In this document: positions 16,670 to 23,931 of the stretch, one piece after another
Position numbering within the stretch: position 1 is the stretch's first letter
How the letters are laid out: every line of letters starts with the position of its first letter
Assembly: GCA_026707285.1 (NCBI GenBank)
Contig: JAPOXD010000011.1
Span: 1-64,000 of the forward strand
Direction: 5' to 3'
DNA length: 64,000 bases
Origin: Chloroflexota bacterium
GTDB lineage: Bacteria; Chloroflexota; UBA11872
Notes under the pieces: model-generated
What the model was told of the DNA's origin: nothing
Database searches by the model: none
The model's input: only the letters and a program-made list of their open reading frames with translations
Program-made: the position numbers and the translations under genes

Positions 16670-17683
16670 ATGCGGCGACTTCTCGGAGCGCTCGCTGGTG
16701 CGGTTCTGATTGGGACCGTGACGGCAGGGCTTGTGCTCGCCCTCAACTACGACGGCGAGGACTACTGCCGGGACTATCCGGCATGGCCCAACGGGACCTA
16801 TCTGGGCCAAATGCATCCGTACCACTCGAACTTCTATGCGGGATTCGCCGAACGTCGCGGGTGGGACCCGTGTGTGACCTGGGCGTTGGACCAGCGCAAT
16901 TCAGCAGCCCGCGGGCTGCGCGAGCTTGGATACACCGTTGTCGAGCCTCCCGGGGGCTCGCCGCCATTGACCGCGACACCGACGCCCGACCCCGCGCCTA
17001 CGCCCCCGCCCGTGCCCGCGCAAACTGCGAACGCAACGACGACGTGGGTCTTGGACACGAGCGTGTATGACGAGGCCACGGGAGCCAAGCGATACATTGC
17101 CCTTGCCGCACAGAATCGGCGGGTCCTCGCGGTTCGTTGCCAAGACAACCTCATTGACACCATTGTCTATTTTGGCGAAGACGCCCACATCTCAGGCGAT
17201 ATCAATGGTCTGGTGGCGACGCAATGGAGATTCGACGCCAATCCCACGATTTCAGGCGTGTGGGGCACAGCGACGGACAAGCAGTTCATCTTCTCAGGCG
17301 CCGCCGTGGCGATGGCACGGCAGATTTTCGAATCAAGCCGATTCCGCATTCAGGCCACCGACCTGCTGAGCGGCAACCAGTACTTTGCGGACTTCACCCT
17401 CGATGGGCGCAGCGATCCGAACCATCCAGTCCGGCGCGTTTTCAGCGCGTGCGGTCTCACAATCGGTGAGAGCTACGCGGGCGAGGCCTTCTGTCGGGAC
17501 ACGCCGGCCTGGCCCAACGGCACCTACCTGGGCCAGATGCACCCCTTCCATGCCGACTTCTACACGGGCTTCGCGGAGAGGCGCGATTGGGAACCGTGTG
17601 AGACATGGGCCACCGACCAGCGGAACTCGGCGATACGCGGTCTGCGTGCGCTGGGGTATACCGTCACCGGCGATCCGCGGTAG
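16670..17683 (+). CDS. secreted or anchored protein with a duplicated Cys module
   Basis: I do not know the function of this 337-residue protein. An N-terminal hydrophobic segment (residues 5-26) is a signal peptide or anchor. Residues about 31-90 and 273-332 are near-copies of one module: C-RD-PAWPNGTYLGQMHP, then FY-GFAERR, PC-TWA-DQRNSA and RGLR-LGYTV. In both copies the two cysteines are 35 residues apart (33/68 and 275/310), suggesting a disulfide. Between them lie a Pro/Thr linker (about 92-120) and a beta-rich domain resembling the VasI type. A GGGAGG six bases before the ATG at 16670 fixes the start; the GTG at 16637 is not needed. Confidence 0.7.
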   Translation: MRRLLGALAGAVLIGTVTAGLVLALNYDGEDYCRDYPAWPNGTYLGQMHPYHSNFYAGFAERRGWDPCVTWALDQRNSAARGLRELGYTVVEPPGGSPPLTATPTPDPAPTPPPVPAQTANATTTWVLDTSVYDEATGAKRYIALAAQNRRVLAVRCQDNLIDTIVYFGEDAHISGDINGLVATQWRFDANPTISGVWGTATDKQFIFSGAAVAMARQIFESSRFRIQATDLLSGNQYFADFTLDGRSDPNHPVRRVFSACGLTIGESYAGEAFCRDTPAWPNGTYLGQMHPFHADFYTGFAERRDWEPCETWATDQRNSAIRGLRALGYTVTGDPR

Positions 17684-17833
17684 TCGGATAGCAAATCGCA
17701 CTCCGGCGCGGCGGGAATCGTCGCCCCGGGCGTCGCCCACGTATGTTCACCATGTCTCCGAACATGCGTTCATGATGTGCCTAGTCCACACAAGACCGCG
17801 GGAGTTGGCCACCAGTCGCGCGCTCCGGGTTCG

Positions 17834-17868
17834 CTCTCCCCACCGAGTGGGAGGGAAAGTGTGAGGGG
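17834..17868. repeat. family C repeat running into the next gene start
   Basis: CTCTCCCCACCGAGTGGGAG followed by GGAAAGTGTGAGGGG is an inverted-sense relative of the 11844 and 12023 elements. The GGGAGG Shine-Dalgarno and the GTG start of the downstream gene lie inside its right half. Confidence 0.55.
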
Positions 17869-18226
17869 GCGTCCGGTAGTCCTTTACGACGGCGAGTGCG
17901 CCTTCTGCCGGGTTTGCGCCCGAGTCCTGTGGCGCATTGACCGCGGCCGCCGCCTTGATCTGCTTGACTTCAACCGGCCCGATGCCGATCCGCTCCTGGC
18001 GCCGCTCCCAGCCTCCAAACGCCGCACCGCCCTGCACTTTGCGGATGTCGACGGCACCGTGCACTCCGCCGGCCCGGCGCTGCGGCGGGCGCTGGCCGAA
18101 GCCCTCGGTCCTGCCGCGGAACGCCTGCTCACCAACTTGGCCGTTGCAGGGCCGGTCGACGCCGCCTATTCGATCGTCGCTGCGCAGCGTCACCGCCTTG
18201 GATGGATCGAACGGCTGATGCCCTGA
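17861..18226 (+). CDS. DCC-family thiol-disulfide oxidoreductase (DUF393)
   Basis: Small thioredoxin-like protein of 121 residues. The family-defining start is VVLYDGECAFCRVCARVL, with the CxxC motif inside DGECAFC, and a second conserved block HFADVDGTVHSAGPALRRAL follows. Members are predicted to act in thiol-disulfide exchange; no substrate is established. The GTG at 17861 is preceded by GGGAGG seven bases upstream and gives the normal family start. Longer versions would translate the repeat DNA. The initiation region lies within a family C dispersed repeat, which is unusual. Confidence 0.85.
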   Translation: MRGRPVVLYDGECAFCRVCARVLWRIDRGRRLDLLDFNRPDADPLLAPLPASKRRTALHFADVDGTVHSAGPALRRALAEALGPAAERLLTNLAVAGPVDAAYSIVAAQRHRLGWIERLMP

Positions 18227-18377
18227 GGCAATGCGCTCACAACCGCTGGGGCATCGGCCTGCGGCTCAAACAGCAGCACGGCCTGGCGCGGGTCCTCGAC
18301 GCCGCCTGGCCGTACCGACCAAAGAGCAGTGAGACACGGCTGAGGTGGAGAGCGCTACGACAACCTCCCCGCTGGGA

Positions 18378-20819
18378 TCACGGTGCTCCCGGCGGCGTGG
18401 CCTGGCCATGATCGTCCGCGCCCCAGCAGGCGATGGAGCCGTCAGTCCTCACTCCGCACGTGTGGAAGTCCCCTGCGCTCACCGAGGCAAAGAGACCGCC
18501 GGAGGGACTGGACTGGCCGTATTCGTTATCTCTCCAGCATTCGACGGAGCCGTCCCGCCTCAAGCCGCAGGCGTGGCGCCCCCCGACGCTGACCGAGACG
18601 AATTCCCCTGGCGGTGGCGGGACCTCACCCTCGAGAACGTCACCGCCCCAGCATTCGAGCGTACCGTCGCCTCTCACGCCACAGGCGTAGGAACTTCCGA
18701 CGCTGACCGAGACGAAGGAACCTTCCGGTGGCTTGGCGTGCCCCAAGCCCAAAGCTTGCGCGACCGGGTCAAAGCCCCAGCACTCAATGGAACCGTCCTC
18801 CCTCACGCCGCACGTATGGGCTCCACCGGCGCTCACGGAGGCGAAGTCCCAGGGCGGCGGCGTGGCCTGGCCGACATCCGGGGGATCGTCCATAAGGGCG
18901 CCTAACACAACAGACGTGTTGGAACCCCAGCATTCGACCGAGTCGTCCGTCCTTACTCCGCAGGTGTGGTGCCCTCCCGTGCTGACTGAGGCAAAGAGTC
19001 CGCCGGGGGGAGTGGACTGATCAAACTCATTGTCGCCCCAGCATTCAACCGAACCGTCGATCGTCACTCCGCACGTGTGATATCCGCCAGCGCTTACGGA
19101 GACGAACCTTCCGGACGGCGGCGTAGCCTGATTCGTAAGGTCGCCCAACAGAGACGTGTTGGAACCCCAGCACTCAACCAAGCCGTCGGTGCGCACGCCG
19201 CAGGTGTGAAATCCGCCGGCGCTTATTGAGCTGAATTCAGTGGTCGCGCCTGAGTCAACGCGGCCACCATCTGCCGACCCCGGCTGTCCGATGTCTTCCC
19301 CAGCAAAGGCCTCATCAACGATGCTCTCATCAATGCAGCCGGCCTCGATCATGTCGGCAATTGCGTCCCGGTCCATGCCATTGACGATTTCAACTATCTT
19401 CGGGAGATGCTGAACGCTCACCGGATCCAATATGCGGGCAAGGTATTCCTCCAGTCGATCCAGAGACGCACCCTCTCCGGGTCCGGGAGCATCGTCCACC
19501 ACCTTCTTGGCGGCTCTCACATAGACCAACATTGCATCGTGCCAGTCGGCAAATTCCTCCGGCGGTTGCACGAATTCGAGCTCGTCAATGAAACCTCCCA
19601 AGAATTCCGAGAACTCACGAAGGCTGCTGAACGGGTCTTCCGGTTCTTGACCAAGACGGTCACAGACCGCCAGGTAGTTGTCGGGAGACGGTCGGGACGC
19701 ATCTTGCGCCTCCGCAACCGGCATCGCCGTGGGCGTCTGCTCGGCAGGACTTCCCGCGGCGGGCGTGCTTTCCGCAGGAGTCGATTCGGTCCCGGGCGGC
19801 GTGGATTCGCCCAGGTAATTGCTGCCCCAGCAGGCGACCGAGCCGTCGGTCGTCACCCCGCACGTGTGGGACACCCCCGCGCTCACGGATGCGAACCGCC
19901 CGGCCGGGGGGTCGGCCTGGCCGAGGTAGTTCCCATCTCCATCCTCATTCAGCCCCCAGCATTCAACCGAGCCGTCAGTCTTCACGCCGCACGTGTGGAA
20001 CAAGCCGGCGCTAACGGAAGAAAACTCACCGGGCGGCGGATCGGCCTGGCCGATCACCGTTCCTCCAGATTCATTCGCCCCCCAGCATTCGACCGAGCCT
20101 TCGGTCTTCACACCACACGTGTGGAACACGCCGGCGCTGATGGAAGAGAACTCACCGGGCGGCGGCGCGGCCTGGCCGATCACCGTTCCTTCAAATTCAT
20201 TCGCCCCCCAGCATTCAACCGAGCCGTCAATCCTCACACCGCATGTGTGAGACGCGCCGGCACTGACGGGCGAGAACTCACCGGGGGGCGGGTCGGCCTG
20301 GCCGCGCCAACTGGACTCATCATCCTCGTCCAGCACCCAGCAGGCGACCGAGCCGTCGGCCTTAACGCCGCACGCGTGAAACCCTCCCGCGCTGACGGAG
20401 AGGAACACGTCGGCTGGCGGCAGCGGCTTAAATGACGCGCCTACGCATACAACGCCTCCGCTGGCCACATCCCGGCACGTGTAGTCAAAGCCCCAGCACT
20501 CGACCCATCCGTCGGCTCTCACGCCGCATGTGTGGTATTGGCCGGTGCTGACGGAGATGAATGCCTCGGGCTGCTGGGTTGACGCTGCAGCGGGAGCAGA
20601 CTCTGGCAGAGTGACTGAGGGCGTCTCCTCGGCAGACTCCACTGGCGGTGTACCGTCGGCCGGCGTTGTCTCCGTCACAGGAATTTCTGGCGAGACTTGA
20701 CCCATTTCACCGCTGGATGCACTTTCGGCGGGCGCCTCGGACCCACAGGCGACAATCATCACCAGGATGATCGGCAGCGCCAGCAGGGTTAGAAGACTGT
20801 GCCTCCTGAGCCCGATCAT
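18378..20819 (-). CDS. RCC1-like repeat lipoprotein
   Basis: A large exported protein of 813 residues. The N terminus is a lipoprotein signal peptide with a lipobox ending in VACGS (cysteine near residue 26), followed by a Glu/Pro/Ser/Thr-rich tether to about residue 85. Then come 13 repeats of about 35-50 residues, each like FSSVSAG-HTCGV-TDGSVECWG and ending in QADPPPGEF-like loops. This matches RCC1/BNR-type beta-propeller blades. Six repeats precede and seven follow a non-repeat insert (about residues 345-520) predicted to be helical. Each repeat has two cysteines. The ligand is unknown; an extracellular binding role is inferred. Downstream, DCC and this gene converge. Confidence 0.85.
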   Translation of the reverse strand: MIGLRRHSLLTLLALPIILVMIVACGSEAPAESASSGEMGQVSPEIPVTETTPADGTPPVESAEETPSVTLPESAPAAASTQQPEAFISVSTGQYHTCGVRADGWVECWGFDYTCRDVASGGVVCVGASFKPLPPADVFLSVSAGGFHACGVKADGSVACWVLDEDDESSWRGQADPPPGEFSPVSAGASHTCGVRIDGSVECWGANEFEGTVIGQAAPPPGEFSSISAGVFHTCGVKTEGSVECWGANESGGTVIGQADPPPGEFSSVSAGLFHTCGVKTDGSVECWGLNEDGDGNYLGQADPPAGRFASVSAGVSHTCGVTTDGSVACWGSNYLGESTPPGTESTPAESTPAAGSPAEQTPTAMPVAEAQDASRPSPDNYLAVCDRLGQEPEDPFSSLREFSEFLGGFIDELEFVQPPEEFADWHDAMLVYVRAAKKVVDDAPGPGEGASLDRLEEYLARILDPVSVQHLPKIVEIVNGMDRDAIADMIEAGCIDESIVDEAFAGEDIGQPGSADGGRVDSGATTEFSSISAGGFHTCGVRTDGLVECWGSNTSLLGDLTNQATPPSGRFVSVSAGGYHTCGVTIDGSVECWGDNEFDQSTPPGGLFASVSTGGHHTCGVRTDDSVECWGSNTSVVLGALMDDPPDVGQATPPPWDFASVSAGGAHTCGVREDGSIECWGFDPVAQALGLGHAKPPEGSFVSVSVGSSYACGVRGDGTLECWGGDVLEGEVPPPPGEFVSVSVGGRHACGLRRDGSVECWRDNEYGQSSPSGGLFASVSAGDFHTCGVRTDGSIACWGADDHGQATPPGAP

Positions 20820-20958
20820 GTGCGCCTCCGGATTCGACCTCTAGGCAACAATTCAGCGACTGGCGGGACCGGTACCACCGCACGGGGCGCGGCGCCGCAC
20901 TCTAGCATGCTGTGACTTTCATTACATTGAAACCGCGCATGTATGCCGCGCCGTTCAT

Positions 20959-20985
20959 GCTTCGACCGGCTCGGCACGAACGGGG
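20959..20985. repeat. dispersed repeat, family E (short copy)
   Basis: GCTTCGACCGGCTCGGCACG followed by AACGGG. It shares TTCGAC and CACGAACGGG ends with the longer copy at 25550. Confidence 0.55.
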
Positions 20986-21073
20986 GATTCTGGCGTGGCC
21001 CGAAGCGGCGGTCGGATTTGGCCTGGGTTGCCCGGGACTCGAGATTCCTCGCTTCGGAGAATGCCCGTTGTTG

Positions 21074-21155
21074 TTGGGGCGCCCCTAGTGGGTACCCCGG
21101 GGCCTTTTGAGCAAGGGAGTGCGGACGGGCAGCCACGTGGGCTGCCCCTACACGG
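21074..21155. repeat. family D-type palindromes, two close copies
   Basis: GGGGCGCCCCTAG at 21076 and GGGCAGCCACGTGGGCTGCC (21127-21146) followed by CCTACACGG. The second is a near-perfect palindrome centred on CACGTG. Confidence 0.65.
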
Positions 21156-21163
21156 ATCGCCCG

Positions 21164-21217
21164 CTGGATCCCGGCCCCGTATCGGGTACGGGGCAGTCTC
21201 TTCGCCGGGGTGACGGA
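21164..21217. repeat. nested family A repeat with inner palindrome
   Basis: A diverged family A element (CTGGATCCCGG ... TCGCCGGGGTGACGGA) is split by an inner palindrome CCCCGTATCGGGTACGGGG. The same nested layout recurs at 44387-44440, and the inner palindrome alone at 23140-23163. Confidence 0.65.
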
Positions 21218-21310
21218 CCGGGAAAACCCCCGTGAACGTGCCTGCGCGCCGAGCGACCGGTACGCTACAGCCCAATTCCCGCCTGCCATTCTCATTGAGG
21301 AGTCCCGCCC

Positions 21311-22096
21311 TTGAGTAATCAGCTGAAAGTGATCGTCACCGGCGCCACCGGTGTCATCGGGCGCACGCTGATGGAGGACCTGGACGGCGTCTTCGCGCTC
21401 ACCGGGACGTCGCGCCAGCCGCAGGACGATGCGCGGTTTCGGGTGCTGGACTTCGACGACATCGACGCCGTCGCCGAGGCGTTCGCCGGGCAGGACGCGG
21501 TGGTGCACATGCACGCCAAGTCGAACCACGACTCGGACGAGCTGGGGCCGTATCTCCAGCCCAACGTGGTCGGCGTCTACAACGCCTACGAAGCGGCGCG
21601 GCGGGCCGGGGTGAAGCGCTTCGTATTTGCCAGCTCGAATCACGCGACCGGCTGGTACGAGCTGGTCGGCGAGCGCTGCGACGCGGAGTCGACGCCACGT
21701 CCCGACGGCATGTACGGCGTCGCCAAGGTCTGGGGCGAGGCGGTGGGCCGGTACTACGCGGATCGATTCGGGCTCGAGGTCGTCTGCCTGCGTATCGGGA
21801 GTTACCAATACCGCCGGAAGCCGCCGGAGTGGGACACAGGCGCGCGCATCCTCTCCACCTGGCTGAGCGATCGGGACCTGGTCAATCTCGTGCGCCGATC
21901 GGTCGAAGCGCCGGGCATTCGCTGGGGCATCTACTATGGGATTTCGGCCAACGCGCGCGCCTACTGGGACATCACCAATGCCGTCACCGAGCTCGGGTAC
22001 CGCCCGCGGGACAACGCCGAGGACTACGCGGACGAGGTGCTGGCCAAGGGCGGCGAGTACGACCTGTGGGGCTACACGACCGAGGGCATGGTCTAA
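21311..22096 (+). CDS. NAD-dependent epimerase/dehydratase, uronate dehydrogenase-like
   Basis: Extended-SDR protein of 261 residues. The cofactor loop is VTGATGVIG (residues 9-17), VHMHAKSNHDSDE lies at the place of the uronate dehydrogenase active-site loop, and the catalytic pair is in YGVAKVWGEAVGRYYADRFG, which is close to the YxxxK region of bacterial uronate dehydrogenases. The following VVCLRIGSY also fits. The enzyme would oxidise hexuronates to aldarolactones, though other sugars are possible. The TTG at 21311 is chosen because AGGAG lies seven bases upstream. The aldo/keto reductase gene starts about ten bases after its stop, so the two likely form an operon. Confidence 0.82.
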   Translation: MSNQLKVIVTGATGVIGRTLMEDLDGVFALTGTSRQPQDDARFRVLDFDDIDAVAEAFAGQDAVVHMHAKSNHDSDELGPYLQPNVVGVYNAYEAARRAGVKRFVFASSNHATGWYELVGERCDAESTPRPDGMYGVAKVWGEAVGRYYADRFGLEVVCLRIGSYQYRRKPPEWDTGARILSTWLSDRDLVNLVRRSVEAPGIRWGIYYGISANARAYWDITNAVTELGYRPRDNAEDYADEVLAKGGEYDLWGYTTEGMV

Positions 22097-22105
22097 GGCG
22101 CGTCC

Positions 22106-23047
22106 ATGACCGAAAGCACGACGGCGACGCTGCCGACGCGACCCTTCGGCCGGCACTCGGACCGGGTGTCGATCATCGCCCTGGGCGGCGGGCACATCTC
22201 GCGGCCCGGGGTGACCGACCAGGAAGCCGAACGCATGATCCGCACGGCGCTCGACAACGGCGTCACGTTTTTCGACACCTCCTGGGACTATGCCGAGGGT
22301 CTCAGCGAGCGCCGCTACGGCCGGGTCCTGCCCGACCACCGCGACGACATCTTTCTTATGTCGAAGGTCTGCGACCGGACCCGCGACGGCGCCCTGGAAC
22401 AGCTCGACGAGAGCCTGCGCCGCCTGCGCACGGACTACCTGGACCTCTGGCAGTTTCACGAGATCAACTACGACAACGACCCCGAGTGGATCTTCGAGCC
22501 CGGCGGCGCGGCCGAGGCCGCCGAGATCGCCAAGGCCCAGGGCAAGGTGCGCTACGTGGGCTTCACGGGGCACAAGAGCCCGCACATCTTCAAGGGCATG
22601 CTGGCCGCCGACTTCGAGTGGGACTCCTGCCAGATGCCGGTGAGCGTCTTCGACCACCAGTACCGCAGCTTCATTGCCGAGATTCTTCCCGAGCTGAACC
22701 GGCGCGGCATCGCCTGCATCGGGATGAAGTCGCTGGGCGGCAACGGGCAGTTCATCACCGAGAGCGGGCTGACGGCGCAAGAGTTGCGGCGCTACGCCCT
22801 GTCGCAGCCGATCACGTCCCTGGCCTGCGGCGCGGTCACACCTGCCGACGTCATGCAGGATCTCGAGATCGCCCGCACGTTCACGCCGATGTCGGAGGAC
22901 GAGCAGGAGGCGCTCCGCGATCGGGTGCGGCGCCAGGCCACCGACGGCCGCCACGAGTGGTTCAAGACGTCGACCTACTTCGACTCGCCCTATCACGCGG
23001 ATGCCCACGGGTTCGGCAGCCACCTGAGGATTCCCCGCTTGCCGTGA
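22106..23047 (+). CDS. aldo/keto reductase
   Basis: TIM-barrel NADPH-dependent oxidoreductase of 313 residues. Family signs in order: GVTFFDTSWDYAEGLSERRYG with the catalytic aspartate and tyrosine, LMSKVCDRTRDGALEQLDESLRRLRTDYLDLWQFHE with the expected lysine and histidine, then VRYVGFTGHKSP and a C-terminal region CGAVTPADVMQDLEIARTF. It lacks a signal peptide. It lies immediately downstream of the uronate dehydrogenase-like gene and probably works on a related sugar or sugar acid; that is inferred from position. The ATG at 22106 gives a normal N terminus. Confidence 0.88.
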   Translation: MTESTTATLPTRPFGRHSDRVSIIALGGGHISRPGVTDQEAERMIRTALDNGVTFFDTSWDYAEGLSERRYGRVLPDHRDDIFLMSKVCDRTRDGALEQLDESLRRLRTDYLDLWQFHEINYDNDPEWIFEPGGAAEAAEIAKAQGKVRYVGFTGHKSPHIFKGMLAADFEWDSCQMPVSVFDHQYRSFIAEILPELNRRGIACIGMKSLGGNGQFITESGLTAQELRRYALSQPITSLACGAVTPADVMQDLEIARTFTPMSEDEQEALRDRVRRQATDGRHEWFKTSTYFDSPYHADAHGFGSHLRIPRLP

Positions 23048-23122
23048 GGCCCGCGAACCTCGTCTGCAAATGATGTATGTCGCGACGCCGGCGTCGCTCG
23101 TGGTGAGCCAGTCGAACCACCT

Positions 23123-23166
23123 CCTTCGACTAGCTCAGAGCCTGCCCCGTACTCGATACGGGGACG
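23123..23166. repeat. family E fragment with inner palindrome
   Basis: CCTTCGACTAGCTCAGAGCC is followed by CTGCCCCGTACTCGATACGG GG. The second part is the reverse complement of the inner palindrome of the nested family A elements at 44387 and 21164. Confidence 0.55.
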
Positions 23167-23240
23167 AGCGGACGTAGAGCCGCGTCCGCCGTCCGCATGT
23201 GCGAAAGTGAAAGGACGCGCTTGACCAACGGGATGCGGCA

Positions 23241-23531
23241 ATGACGGATGCGATCGACCGGCTGGTATGCGCGGTGGTGCACAACGACGACGCCAACCGC
23301 GTGAATCAGGCACTGGTGGACGGGGGCTACGGCGTCACCCGCATCACGGCGCAGGGTGGCTTCCTGCGACGGGGCAACGCGGTCTTCGTGATTGGCGTGG
23401 CGCAGTCGGCGGTCGACGCAGTCATCGACGTGCTGAAACGGAGCGCGCACCAAGCGGCGGGTGCGGACGCCGGCGGCTCGGCCTACGGCATCGTGTTCGT
23501 GGTGCGGGCCGGCCAGTTCGCGAGGCTCTGA
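23241..23531 (+). CDS. PII-like cyclic-di-AMP receptor homologue (PstA/DarA type), copy 1
   Basis: A 96-residue protein of the DUF970 group, related to PstA/DarA, trimeric PII-like proteins that bind cyclic-di-AMP. Typical signals are LVCAVVHNDDANRVNQALVDGGYGVTRI near the start and the strongly conserved GGFLRRGNAVFVIGV, followed by a dimer/trimer strand VDAVIDVLK. The final strand AYGIVFVVRAGQFARL fits the family. It starts at the ATG at 23241, preceded by repeat DNA. A second copy begins two bases after its stop. No diadenylate cyclase gene is visible in the window. Binding of the nucleotide is inferred from family membership. Confidence 0.82.
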   Translation: MTDAIDRLVCAVVHNDDANRVNQALVDGGYGVTRITAQGGFLRRGNAVFVIGVAQSAVDAVIDVLKRSAHQAAGADAGGSAYGIVFVVRAGQFARL

Positions 23532-23532
23532 C

Positions 23533-23877
23533 GTGACCATGACCGCAGGCGAGAACGACCGCTTGGCCATCGCCGTGGTGCAGGACGCGGACGCGATGCG
23601 CCTATCCAACGCGCTCAATGACGCCGGATTCGCGCACACGCGGATTCCGACGCGCGGAGGATTCCTGCAGCGCGCCAGCGAGGCCATCATGGTGGCCTAT
23701 TCGCATACCCGCCACGAAACCCTGATGGAGCTGATCGCCGGCCAATGCCAGACCCGCAGCGAGATGCAGATCGTCTCGCTGGCCGGGGACACCATGCTGT
23801 TGGCCGAGCCGGTCGAGGTCGAGGTCGGCGGCGCCACGGTCTTCACGATGGAGCTCGAGCGCTTCGTCCGGCTCTGA
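23533..23877 (+). CDS. PII-like cyclic-di-AMP receptor homologue (PstA/DarA type), copy 2
   Basis: Second DUF970-type protein, 114 residues, directly after the first. It has LAIAVVQDADAMRLSNALNDAGFAHTRI and GGFLQRASEAIMVAY. The GN of the first copy (GGFLRRGNAVF) is replaced by AS, which may alter the ligand loop. The two paralogues could form a mixed trimer or respond to different ligands. The GTG at 23533 is chosen; an ATG two codons later is equally possible. The amidohydrolase gene follows after about 50 bases, with no visible functional link. Confidence 0.8.
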   Translation: MTMTAGENDRLAIAVVQDADAMRLSNALNDAGFAHTRIPTRGGFLQRASEAIMVAYSHTRHETLMELIAGQCQTRSEMQIVSLAGDTMLLAEPVEVEVGGATVFTMELERFVRL

Positions 23878-23931
23878 TCCGAGCGGCGCCTGGCGCATAA
23901 TGCGCGCGCCGACCCGTACGCCATTCGCCTG

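Larger units (their letters stand above)
20820..21310. other. gene-free stretch with four repeat types
   Basis: About 490 bases between the divergent RCC1-like lipoprotein and uronate dehydrogenase-like genes. It holds family E (20959-20985), a partial family B copy (21041-21059), a family D region (21074-21155) and a nested family A element (21164-21217). The promoters of both genes must be here; I could not assign boxes. The AGGAG at 21299 serves the plus-strand gene. Confidence 0.6.

Noticed and set aside
18378-20819. Tandem DNA repeats as a possible CRISPR array
   Set aside because: The repeats are in frame, of varying length and encode RCC1-like blades.
20816-23023. 735-codon minus-strand ORF
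   Set aside because: It covers two well-supported plus-strand genes and repeat DNA and has no domain.
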